Positions 40,401-51,101 of a DNA stretch of 64,000 nucleotides are shown in pieces. The position numbers and the translations under genes were made by a program. Below the pieces are notes generated by a model. That model had not been told where the DNA came from. It saw nothing but the letters and a program-made list of their open reading frames with translations, and did no database searches. The DNA is taken from the NCBI GenBank assembly GCA_022266195.1, contig WHVY01000005.1:310001-374000 (forward strand), in the 5' to 3' direction. Source of the DNA: Tetranychus cinnabarinus. Lineage: Eukaryota; Arthropoda; Arachnida; Trombidiformes; Tetranychidae. Each line of letters opens with the position of its first letter. The first letter of the stretch is position 1.

Positions 40401-43400
40401 GTTGGTGAAGAGCAACCTTTCTACATATTCGTGGGGAAAGTTTTTTAGCGTTTTTCTCGTAATTCCTTGCAGCTAGAAGTTCAGATTTTCTTTTACATTG
40501 ATTTTAAACTTGAAACAGTGAAATATGAAAATTTCAGAAAAGCTAATCAGAGCGGTTATTGAAAAAAACATCGCATTCAATTTTTCTAGATCCTAAAAAT
40601 AAATCGAGATCTTGAATTAAATTATATCAGCACGTAACTTCAACCTTCCTTAATCTATTTAGGAAGAAAAAGTGAAAAATCTTTGAATAAATAATAATTT
40701 CCAAACTTTTTTCCCACAGGTTAGCAAATCCATTGAGTACTTAATGTTGAATTTAGTGAGAGAAGGAAAAATTAAAAAAAGATGAAAAAAGCGATTTTGA
40801 TCGATTGGAAAATGGTGAAAATATGAAAGCAAAAAATTGCTCAAATGGGAGTGGGTATTGCTAATTATTATTACTATTATCATTATGAATTATAATTCAT
40901 CAATATTGACCTTGAAATGGAAGTAGAGAAGGCAAAGAAAAGTAAAAAAAAAGATCGAGTTTAAGTCAAGGTAAGAAACAGGTAAACGAGATTGATATTT
41001 TTTGCATCAATGAAAGGAAAATAAAATGTTTGAAAAGTGAAAAGTTTTGATTTTCATGTTTGAACATGATGATGATTAGGAGTGGTATATGAATGGTAAC
41101 TATATGGGTTTCTCAGGCAACATCATGAAGGTGATCGCTTTGCAAATGAAAGCAACAGAAAAACTTGTTCACGAAGGTCAATTAACATTTGTCTACTGCG
41201 AATTTTTCATCCCTCTTTTTTCTTCTACTTTTTTTATGATTTACCAATTCTGATTCAACAATAATTATAATAGCAATGAAACTCGGACGATGCTATCTCG
41301 CCAAACCTTAGACTATCCCTTTAATTTAGTAGGAAAACTATCCAGTCCAGGAACTCCTCTTATTGTTATCGTTTCTTTCTCTCTCTTCACCATCATCATC
41401 ATTTTCACCAAAATTTTCAAGCTTCTTATTTTTACCTTTTCTTGCCATCATTTTGCCAATAACTTTCAAGGTAAATAAAAATTTCTAGTTTTGCTTCCAA
41501 ATGAAAATATCAATTGCAAGTATAAATAACTCTTATTACGATCTGATTTATCTTTATTTATTGTTCGCCTTTTTGCTTACCTTTTTTTTTAATTTGCTTT
41601 TAAGGTGTTTATCATAGATCATTGGACTGACGATGGGCAGTTGCTGATGACTGGTTAGCAAGTAGTGTGAAGTTGAATTTGATTATAAATTAAACTGGTC
41701 AATATTGCAGAATCAGTTCAACCCATTTAGACTTAAAAAGAGTAAATTTTTCGATTAGTTTTCGTCTTGATTATACAGTCCATTTGAGGATTATCTTTAG
41801 TTTCCGGTCATTGCTAATACAAACAGAAGGCTTTCAATAGTGGACACGATACTCTTATCACTTTTTTATCCTTCATTCGGTTTCGTATTCTTTTTTGTTT
41901 CTCATCTTCATCATAATTATCTTATTTTTTGAGACTCTCTTGTCACAGTTGTCCCTTTTTTTGCAAGCTGCAGTTTCTGGACTAATTTTACATTATTATT
42001 ACAAGAAGAAGATGAAAAAGGCAAGACAAAAAAGTACCAATAATAAACAGATATTATCAATTTGCTTGAGGTTGATGCAGCAAAGTAGGCAAAAGGCACA
42101 GTAAAAAAAAGAGACAAGTAATAATTATATGAATGAGCGCAAGTGATAAACAGTGCAAGGAGAAGGGCAAAGGAAGCAAACGCTTTTCAAGCCCATAACT
42201 TGCAATTTTTGCTCGTACACATTGACTGGAAATTAAACAGCAAAAATGAAGGAATGAGCAAAAGTTCCCGTTTCTGGTGTGTATTATTTGTACCACTCCT
42301 GTAGAGAGTTGAAGTGAAAACAGTAATAATAAACTTGACCCTTATGTTTATGTAAAAAAGGGAACAAAAAGCATTTGCAAAAATGTTTATGATTATGATG
42401 ATTAGGATGATGGTGATCACCATAGCCTTGAGTCGGTATTCAAAGAGACAGACAGAGAGGATAAGAAATGAAAAGATACATTGAATTTCGAGGGTAAACA
42501 TGGTGCACAAATGAAGAGACAGAAACAGAAACACAGACCACTCTAAGTGCAATCCTGTTATATAACAATTGATATGCTTTGTTGGTGAAACAGTGATTTT
42601 TGGCGTGAAAAGCCGCAGTGATAATAAATTGTGAGCGGTTAAACAAGATGCAAAAAGGTGTAACCATAATAATGATTTGTTGATGCAACTGTTGATGTTG
42701 ATGTTTGCACAGTCAACATGAAAACTATATGAGAAGCTGAAAGACTCATAAAGCCTATAGGAGTTGGTATTATAGAGAGGAAGGGGAGTCAAGATTAAGC
42801 AGCGCATGTAACCACAACACACAACAAAAGAAGTAATTTATCGCTTCGTTGATGAACTTCACTTATACTGTTACTTGTTGAATTAACGAATCATAAAATT
42901 ATAATTAGCAGCAAAATAGGAAAATAAAACAAAATGGATTCAGTGATTTGCTTTAGTTTTGGACACTTTTTTTGACGCTACTTCAACTCGTGTCAATTGA
43001 ATACAATTGGTTGAGCCATGTCAACACCTTTTTATGTTTGCATTTGTGGCTTCAATTACAAAGGATTTAGTCTTTTTGTGTTCATCAAACCGTCAATCGA
43101 TTAACTCATCCATGTAATTGATAGACTTTCGTGTTTCATTATTCATGTTAAATACAGAGTAAATGGATCTTTTGTCAGTAATAAAAAACATTGTACTGTC
43201 ATTTCACTTGTTTTTTTCACACTTTGGTCAGTGCTTTTCAAAATGAAAATCAAAGTTCGCCATATTTTGGGTCAATTAGTGACACATCAAGTTTATAGCT
43301 TTAAACAATTTAAATTGTGATAATTGAATGAAATGATAAACAATGAACTATCGAAACCCGATCATTAGTTCAACTTTACTTCAATTTGCACATCATTAGT

Positions 43401-45106
43401 TGTTATCTCGACTGTTATCAACTCTACCAGTTTTAATAAGTTCATTTGTGCTAATGTTAAATAGAGTCGGGCAAAACTTGTTCAACTCAAAGTCATGGGT
43501 TGAAAAAGATTATGTTCAATGTTTCATCATCTTTTACTTGACTTTTTAACCGATGATCAAATTTTTACAATTTTCTCATCCTATTGAACATTTTCGCTGG
43601 TGATAACGGTCCACTAATGGATAACTTTGCAATTTTCATTGGTAAAGCCCAGAATTGACAATTAACAAAAGTCAAAGTGAAAAAAACAAATGAATTTACT
43701 TGCTTTCGTCGAATTGGAAAGAACTTGTTCGGTTCAAAGATGATGCACCGTTCAGAATAGTGTAGGTGGAAATGTGAAAGAAGATGAACATTTGCATGAT
43801 TTAAAAATGTTGGATAAGATTTCCCTGATAATAAAAATTTGATCTTAAAGTCCCTAAATTTGATGTTATTTTCGCAAGTAAATCAATTTTCACATTTTCA
43901 CAAGCTTTTTGAGACAATATGATAATTGATTGTAAATTGAAATGTTGCCAGTTAATAGATGGTCTTACCTTGTTGTGAGTCATTCGATGGTAATAAAGGT
44001 TTGAGCTTGCAGTAAAACGTTTACCGCAAACGTTACATTGATGAGGTTTTTCACCTGAATGGATTCGCCGATGAGTATTTAAAGATGATGAAGTGCTGAA
44101 ACCTTTTCCACACACATCACAAACATGAGGTTTTTCACCTGTAAAATGAGAGAGAAAAAGCAATAATGAAAACATTGATTGAAATCAAATGATGGATCAT
44201 TTTCAATTTACCTGTATGAGTACGAAGATGACGACGAAGTAAAGAGGGACGATCAAATGCTTTACCACAATATTCACAGGGTAACATTGTTCGTTCACGA
44301 GGTTTTTTGATTAAATTGTTTGCTACCGGAGCATTAATGTTAATCATTTTCTTGTCATTATTTGTATCAACAGTTAATTTGGTGTTTCCATTTGGTAAGT
44401 TTAATATTGTTAACGGTGTCGTCGTTTTCGTCAGAGTTGGTGTTGTTGATGGACTTGAACTTGACGTAAGTTTAACCTGAGGTTGAGTTGAAGGTGATGA
44501 GGTTGGTGTTGGTGTTTTGGTCAATGGTGAAGCATACAATTTATCATCATTGGTGTTGTTGCCCTTTGATGAATCCTTTTTAACTGACAATCCGTTTAAT
44601 GGTTTACTTGAACATTGTTTAACATTTTTCAAATTGACTTGATGGTGGTCATTGAAGTGGTTTACTTTCAATGGTTGAATCGGTGATGATGGAGATCGCA
44701 GTGAGCCTATTGAAGATGAACGTGAAAGCAGGGAAGATGAAGGTGAAGTTGATATTGTTTTGGATGATAAATCCAACGATAATAAATTCCAATCTTGATT
44801 GGCTGCTTTAGAGGCTAACGATGAGGCTAGAGTTGTTGACAAGAATTCAGCTTCTTTCAAACCCAATTGAAAGGATAACGGTATCGTTGGTAATAGAGTT
44901 GATGATGATGATAAATTAGATGACAATGAACTAGATGAGGATGAGGATGAGGAAGAAGATGATGTAGAAGAGGAAGAAGAAGAAGTTTTATCTGTTTTAA
45001 TCAGAGGCGATGATAAGTCCAGTGGAGCTTCAAAATCGTTCAACAAAGAAGCCAAAGGTAACCTTGTTGAGGGAATTATAAACGGATAAGGATAAAGTTG
45101 AAACAT
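34469..45106 (-). CDS. C2H2 zinc-finger transcription factor, four coding exons
   Basis: The spliced CDS is 45106-44212, 44138-43969, 35094-34929 and 34680-34469, giving 480 residues. All introns are GT-AG and phases match (TG split as G|GT and G|GC at introns 1 and 3; phase 0 at intron 2). The protein is probably nuclear and DNA-binding. Residues 1-270 are Ser/Thr/Pro-rich and carry PLDLS at 28-32, matching the PxDLS consensus for the corepressor CtBP. Six C2H2 fingers follow at about 277-297, 305-325, 333-353, 361-381, 389-409 and 417-437. A CxxC...CxxC knuckle at 445-467 lacks histidines. Linkers after fingers 1 and 2 are canonical (TGEKP, SGEKP); that between 4 and 5 is NGSWPYK. The ATG at 45,106 is the first in frame. 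Repression through CtBP is inferred. I cannot name the orthologue. Confidence 0.9.
34681..34928 (-). other. intron 3 of the zinc-finger gene
   Basis: A 248-bp GT-AG intron in the linker glycine between fingers 5 and 6 (donor ACAG|GTAAGC, acceptor CTTTTAG|GC). Confidence 0.85.
37431..37475. repeat. (GA)n purine tract
   Basis: A long AG-repeat and purine-rich run inside intron 2 of the zinc-finger gene. GA runs can bind GAGA-type factors in arthropods; no such role is shown here. Confidence 0.6.
38029..38057 (+). repeat. dispersed ATGCAAAAT-type motif
   Basis: ACACAAATAATGCAAAATAG followed by CGTTAAC, inside intron 2 of the zinc-finger gene and in the same + orientation as the other copies. 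Confidence 0.45.
40100..40450. other. GC-richer coding-like patch within the zinc-finger intron
   Basis: Base composition rises and both strands hold open frames of about 90 codons (+ strand 40,065-40,340 with NKRKKPRDYHDTRG and DPGGGQSYEKIV; minus strand 40,134-40,415). Neither has splice signals or a recognisable domain. It may be a decayed mobile element or an exon of a nested gene. Confidence 0.2.
44139..44211 (-). other. intron 1 of the zinc-finger gene
   Basis: A 73-bp GT-AG intron (donor ACAG|GTAAAT, acceptor TTTTACAG|GTGAA) splitting the linker glycine between fingers 1 and 2. Confidence 0.9.
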
Positions 45107-46301
45107 TATTGGTCAATTGTTTGCTCTGTTTTGTTAATCACTTAATTGTTGGGTTAAATTGTGGTTAAAATTCATTCGCAACGAAACAACAACAAAAAAC
45201 AAAAAAACAAAAGTTGAATAAATAAACAGTAAGGTAAGCGAGTCCAGTAAGAAACACAAATGCACAAAAAAACACGTTAACTTTAATGATTAGAAGTCAA
45301 CTTGAAAACTAAAGCTAAAAGTTGTTGTTGATGAGAAACGTTGAGCTCAAAACGTTATCTAGTTTTAGGGTTGGACTTAACCTGCCTTTAGCTCCTTGAG
45401 TAGCTCCTTTAGTCCATCATCATTATCATCTTTACTCTCTTTCTCTCTCTTCTCTTCTTATCTCTTGCTTACTCTCCTTCGCCCTCCCACTCTCTTTCCC
45501 TCTCTTTTTCTTCTCTTTCTTTCTCTCTTATCTTCTTCTTTCTTGAAATGGACCCGCTAAAAACTCGACATAAAATGTTTATAATAAAAACTCAGGCCAT
45601 TGAATGGTGAAGAGTTAATGGTAAAATTGAAACAAAAGGTCCTCTAAATGTGTGCAGCTGATAAAGTTGTTGACGGTAAAAGTCCAAGTGTTTACCGTAA
45701 ACTTTGGGAAAAGTCACTATTTTTGGATTGAAAAAGGCTTTGAATGTTTTTCATTTGAAAAATTGGTTAGTTTGTTGGCGATTAAGATGAGGTTAAAGGT
45801 AAAACAATTATCATTTTAGGTTAGACCCAATGGACTTGGATCAGATTCACTCAAAAATCAATCAGTCCATGAGAAGGCCATTTCAGTCATCATAAGCGAT
45901 CTTTCATCTTAATGATGTTGTTTCATTTCATTGATCCCAATTTTGTTGTTGAACTGGTGATTCTTTCAAGTAAACCCACGAGATGTTCGCCATGAAACTT
46001 GCATCTTGACCATGGAAGAAACATTTCCATTCTCTTGACCAAATCAATTCCACTTGATTACACATCAACTATCACCAATCTTGATTTTAGTCCAAAGACA
46101 GGTTGCTGGGAAAAAAGAAGCGAAATCAGAGAAATCTCCATTCTTTGACTCTTTCTTTTTGTAAATTGTGCTTGGTTTTGATCCTGTGAATGAATACAAT
46201 TACAAAATGGACTTTTTCAAAGAATTTAACTACAAATGAAATTCATATTTTAACCTGAGACAACATAGAGAAAAAATTGCATCATTTGACCGCATCTTTG
46301 A
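45107..46301. other. upstream region of the zinc-finger gene
   Basis: Intergenic DNA between the ATG of the minus-strand zinc-finger gene and the + strand GPCR relic. It should contain the 5' untranslated region and promoter of the zinc-finger gene. I see no clear TATA box at a persuasive distance, but there is a long CT tract (45,437-45,545). The + strand frames near the right end do not give a convincing N-terminal GPCR half. Confidence 0.5.
45437..45545 (-). promoter_or_regulatory. GA-rich tract upstream of the zinc-finger gene
   Basis: About 110 bp of CT-repeat-rich sequence on the + strand, hence GAGA-rich on the gene's sense strand, lies 330-440 bp before its ATG. GA tracts near promoters are typical binding places for GAGA-type factors in arthropods; the role here is inferred from position. 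Confidence 0.4.
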
Positions 46302-46931
46302 GATGAAGACACAATACCCATTCTTGGTGAACTCTGGCCTCCTCATGGTCGCTCTTTTTATACACTGGCTCTTATCTTGATCCAATGGGCTTGTCCCTTG
46401 TTAACCATGATCCTTTGCCATTACAAGGTTGACTCCTTTCTTCGTCATCATATGGAGACCCGGGTCCGTCTCATGTGTTTCAATGATATGGATTCAAAAC
46501 AAAAGGGTAACCTTTTTTACTCCAAACTGGTTTCAACTATTTTGACCAAACGCGATATCAGGGATAAATTGAAACGAAATACAAAGGTGACTCGAGCCTT
46601 GTTCAAAAATACAGTCATCTTTGGGTTAATCTGGTTACCACTTAATCTGACAAATTTATATTTTGATTTCCTTCCCGATGACAATAGTTAACATTTGTCA
46701 ACCACAACAATCTATTTAATACAAGCAATTAGTCAAACGATTGCTGTTCTCTCACCAACAAGCAATGCTTACCTTTACTTTTGGTCCAATACCAAAACAA
46801 GGAAGCAAGTTGAAAATATTGTTTATTTGATCATTTTACCGGAATCAAGGCGTGATTATCCTTTTCAGCTGAATGACAATCAAAGACTTTTTAGAATCAA
46901 AATCCGAATCGAAAAAATGTTGAAACTTTAG
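46302..46931 (+). pseudogene. rhodopsin-family GPCR pseudogene, NPY/NPF-receptor-like (TM5 to C-tail)
   Basis: One reading frame gives the end of extracellular loop 2 (ELWPPHGRSFYTLALILIQW, entering TM5), TM5 (to CHYKV), a basic intracellular loop 3 (KRDIRDKLKRNTKVTRALFK) and TM6 with the W-x-P motif (IWLPLNL). An in-frame TAA at 46,689-46,691 interrupts extracellular loop 3. The same frame then resumes with TM7 and a cytoplasmic tail. The usual NPxxY of TM7 reads NAYLY, so its proline is lost. The loop-2/TM5 pattern and W-L-P-L-N in TM6 are typical of neuropeptide Y/F-type receptors. TM1-TM4 are not found nearby, although a TTGAG acceptor-like site precedes the segment. No intron can remove the stop without removing TM7. 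It is a truncated, non-functional copy unless the stop is an assembly error. Confidence 0.75.
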
Positions 46932-48519
46932 TAAAAGTTTCTCATTAGATTAAGCTCGAACGCTGCTCAAAAGTTTTTTCAGTTTTTTCTTCATCAATGT
47001 TACATTTACCCAAAACTTATTGTTTGCCAAAATTTGTACAGATATTAAACGAACATTATCCTCAATAATTGGCATGAACATTCCAACATCCCGTCACTGA
47101 GAGCAACTGTGTCAGAGAAACGGACAGTTAAAGTGAATTTGACCAAAGCGAGACATGTAATGATCTCTTGAAAATGGCGAGTAAAAGTATTACATGAAAA
47201 TTGAGACGAGTTTCAAATTTCATCATTGATGCAATATTACAGACTCTTTTCATGATCCAGACAAAATCAATCAATTAAATGATCGATAGAAAATTTTTGG
47301 TCATGTTTTGACCATAATATTGTTCCATTTACCTGTAACAACAACATAACGTTTAGATTTTTGTAGAGAAACAAAAAATATGCGAAAAAACGGTAAAAAA
47401 TGTTGCTCTAATGATAATTGTTGGGTTGATGATGAAACGATTTATTACAACAAAATTCATGTTCAACACATATAGACACAAGAAAGACACGAGAAATCAA
47501 TCATTCCATACCAATCAGACTATACCAGTTGAAATGAAGATAATGATGAATAGAGCGAATAAAAGTAAAGCAGCAAAAAAAAGAAACCAAAATATGTGGA
47601 TTCACATGTGTGAGTGTATAAAGGTAAATGCTATAAATATTACATTATACTCTTAACGTTATCGTTGATAGCCTCAGGTAAATTCGTGTGTCTCGAGTTT
47701 CTCATTGCAAGTCCTGCATTTGATTTAATTGTTATGCTACCGACACGACTTTTTCAACGCTTATCCTCATTTAAATCCCAAGACTACTTTAATTTTATTA
47801 TGATTACTACTATCATCACCATCACCACTACCATCATCAACATCAACAACATCAACATAATCATAATATAATCATTATCAATCTCATCATCAGAATCAGA
47901 AGATGAATAAAATAAAAGGTGAGCGTTATCCTTTTTCGTTATCTATCAATTCATCTCTACCAAATTACATATTGGCGTTATTTTCAGCTTCACCAGCCAT
48001 CATTAACATTGAGAAACAGTGAAACAAAAAGCTCAACATTCATTTATTGAATTACGATACTTTTCAGTGTTTATCATTTTTTTCATTTTCTGTTCATCTC
48101 TTTTTTTGCTCATAATTATTTTCCATCTTAATTCAATTCTGACCAAAACTAGTTATTATCACCAATTATCTCTAATTTGTTTCAAAACTCAACAAATTAT
48201 CACTCATAATCGATTGTTTTTCGTGATTTACAAGCAGAAGTTTACTTTTCTTTTGGCTCATCTTTACATGAAACTTTTTTTATAACTTAACAGATTATCA
48301 ATCAACAAGATTCGCATTTCATATTCATGTGAACAGCAACAAGGTTCAACATAAAACAACTGAATTTTCTTATGTGCTACTTGTTTATACATTTATACCT
48401 GTCATCATTATCATTAAAAATAGCATAATGAATTAGCTTCATGCTTCAACAATTCAAATGTTCACTTCAAACGGTAAAGGTGAACCAAAGTTTAGCTTTT
48501 GATTAACTGATAAAATTAG
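46932..48519. other. intergenic DNA without supportable gene
   Basis: AT-rich sequence with an ATC/AAC-rich microsatellite-like stretch at about 47,808-47,868. Open frames are Ile/Asn/Thr-rich products of that repeat or of AT-rich sequence. Confidence 0.55.
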
Positions 48520-48842
48520 CTAATTCGTCATTTTCCATTGGAAACTCATGAATTGGAATGCCGAATAAAATGCAAATTCTGATGATGAGCGATATAATTG
48601 GTGAGTCAAGTTAGAAGCTGATTTGTTATTTGCTTCATTGGGATTTTGATACTTCATGCTCGAGACTGCTTCGGGTTCAAGTTTGAGCTTCTCACGACAT
48701 TCTTGATGCAAAAGTCTAACAATTTTGCAGCAATTAACAAGATAACTTTAGACTTGAGAATCTCGCGGTTAAATTCAATTTGAGTTGAGTGAAATGATAA
48801 ATCAATATTTTTCACCATCATTGGGCTCAATTTGTATCTCAC
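48520..48842 (-). pseudogene. coding-like minus-strand patch, unrecognised
   Basis: Two overlapping minus-strand frames join into one protein-like reading: 48,842-48,654 (SPMMVKNIDLSFHSTQIEF and on) and 48,714-48,520 (ECREKLKLEPEAVSSMKYQN then SASNLTHQLYRSSSEF, ending TAG). The second half is rich in charged and Ser/Asn residues like a cytoplasmic tail or linker. The switch of frame near 48,700 has no splice signals, so it would be a frameshift. No domain is recognised. It may be a relic or chance. Confidence 0.25.
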
Positions 48843-50799
48843 TGATTTCTTGACACATGAAGACTAATGATATCATAAAAATGCAAAATGATTCAATGGC
48901 GCTTATTGGACTAATTGAACTTTTCATTATTATTCTGGAAGAGCAAATTGTATCATGTACTTAACCTAATCAATGACAAGTGCAATATCTGTAAGCATTT
49001 GTCAAGTTCATTAATTTCATTAGCCTTTGCATGGCTGATGTAAAAAGTGATCGTCAAGACTTTAACAAGTTTTATTGCTTATTAAACTGACATTTATTTG
49101 ACCAAAGACTTAAAAGTTATTATGTAATTGAAATTAATCGGGATGATTTCAACCTTTTTTAACTTTTCCTTTCCATTTTATCCAAATTCAAGTCTTTTTC
49201 ATAATTCATTTGAATTTTTTATTGCTTTCATCATTTCGTAATATAATTATATTCAACAATTTTAAAAATCTCCATTCATTGGAACATCTTTCTTATGTTC
49301 CGATCATTACTTTTCACGGCTTTTTTTAATTGAATGTTGACTATTTTATTACACTGACATTTTTCATTTAATCAAGTTTAAATTTATTCCATTTAATCAC
49401 ATTTTTTATTACTTTGAATCAGAATATATTTGACTCTTCAGATCAAGGTGCGCCTAAATTGATTAATCTAATGAAAGGATTAAAGTCTTTTTCCAATTCA
49501 TCATATCGATCATTATTTTCAATTCGTGCAACAAAAATTATATTTCACCATTAATATTGTATTATCATTACAATTGACAAAAAATAAGGTTCGATATCTA
49601 ATGCCATCAATGGTTCATGTGGGATTACAAGAACAAGAGTATCAATGTATCTTGAGTTCCTTGGTTATTCATTATTTGAATTTTGATGCAATTAGAAGAT
49701 TCATTACTAAAGTTTAAATTCATTAACAAATTGTAAGTTTTAAACTCAATCATTGAGTGAAATGACGTTGATAGCACCATCTAACGATAAAACTGAATAC
49801 TAATCAAGGATCACGAAGTTACCTTTGTAGTAACTTGCACCATCTTTTGGTTCATTTTGTTAATGATAGAATCGGTCTCTGGTTTATCCCAAGTTTTTCA
49901 AAGTGCGATTGAATAAGAGTGGAGCTACAGTATTAGTATTTATCAGTGTTTTTGTGCACAAACTAAACCAGAATTTACTTCATCGCTTAATTTTAGTCTT
50001 TTACTTTGAACCTTCAGATCAAATTAAGCAGAAGAAATCAAAGTAATTGTGATGACTTTTTCAGCTATTGCATGAATCAACAAATTGCTATAAGTTTGCT
50101 GGATGTTAACCATTTAAAATTTAGAACAGATCTTGGTCTTGACTCTTAATGATTACAGACAATTCAATCGACCAGGCATGAGTGCCATAAGCAAGAACAC
50201 AGACAGAAAGTTTCAGATGTAGACTTTTGGCTTAGTAAAATTAATGTGTGCTACACGCTCGTTCAAATTTCTAGTAACAAAAAGAATCCATAATCGAAAA
50301 TCGATCCAATCTCACACATAATAAATTGATCAACTCTTTCACCACTGAGCAAGTGCTTCAATTAAGATTTTTTCAAGAATTTTGTATATCCTTTTCTATT
50401 TAGATTAAATTGATAACTATGTTCTTTAAAATATCAAATGTTTGCTAAATCATTCAAACAAACGATTTATGACGCTGGTCTTAATGCCATTAAACACAGT
50501 GTATGTTCAATATCGGATGAAACTATAATAAATTAAATTTATGCATGTTCAAAACAAATTAATCATGATCATTCTGAATTATCAGGGTAGCATTCAGCCA
50601 TTATGCTGCTATTAGCCATTGGAAATATTAGCCATTATAATATATTGGAATATTTTGAATGGATTTTTTTGAATTTATATTGAAAATTTAGTCTGAGTTT
50701 AATGTTGTTTCAGTCCAATTTATTTATGACGGTTGGTTAACAGGATAACAGTTCGTAACTAAAACAGAAAAGAAAGAGGGAAATGAGAATATTTGATAA
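48843..50799. other. intergenic DNA without supportable gene
   Basis: AT-rich. It includes another ATGCAAAAT core at 48,880-48,888 within ATAAAAATGCAAAATGATTC. No gene is recognised. Confidence 0.5.
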
Positions 50800-51084
50800 T
50801 TAGGTTGAGTTTGATCGCGTTGAAAAGCTGTTACACATATACTCCAGTGTTTCACTGAATAAGTTAGACAGTACGCCAATGTTATATAAGATCCTGAGAT
50901 AGCTCAGGCTCTTTTCGCCCGCATGCTGTGCAAAATCAAGATATAAATAGTTTTTTTGTTCTTCACTGCTTTGTTTGTTCCGAATGCCCTCAAGAAAATG
51001 ATTCAAAATATAGAAAGTTATCTTAGTTTTATTAATAAAATCATGGATTGCATTTATTATTTGACGATCAATTCTTGTTGACAT
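50800..51084 (-). CDS. small open frame just downstream of the collagen-like gene
   Basis: From an ATG at 51,084 the frame runs 94 codons to TAA at 50,800. It reads as mostly helical, charged sequence (STRIDRQIINAIHDFINKTK, NKQSSEEQKNYLYLDFAQHA) without transmembrane segments. It lies on the same strand and starts 18 nt after the stop of the collagen-like frame, in a different frame. It could therefore be the C-terminal part of that gene separated by a further lesion, or an independent short gene. No family is recognised. Confidence 0.35.
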   Translation of the reverse strand: MSTRIDRQIINAIHDFINKTKITFYILNHFLEGIRNKQSSEEQKNYLYLDFAQHAGEKSLSYLRILYNIGVLSNLFSETLEYMCNSFSTRSNST

Positions 51085-51101
51085 ATATGAATGAAAAAAA
51101 A

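Larger units (their letters stand above)
35095..43968 (-). other. 8.9-kb intron 2 of the zinc-finger gene
   Basis: The donor AACAAG|GTAAGA follows finger 3 and the acceptor GAAACAG|GAAAAACC precedes finger 4. The other two introns of the gene are 73 and 248 bp. The intron contains a (GA)n tract, one ATGCAAAAT motif copy and a GC-richer coding-like patch near 40.1-40.45 kb. No nested gene is supportable. Regulatory elements would be a natural explanation for the size, but none can be proven here. Confidence 0.8.

Noticed and set aside
42187..42822. 211-codon minus-strand frame inside the zinc-finger intron
   Set aside because: Long for this base composition, but it starts at a non-ATG codon, has runs of Ile and no domain or signal. 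It mirrors a purine-rich + strand. A transcript would be needed to revive it.
47411..47871. Two + strand frames of 81 and 85 codons
   Set aside because: They are composed of Lys/Asn/Ile/Thr-rich sequence and an ATC/AAC repeat, with no domain or splice support.
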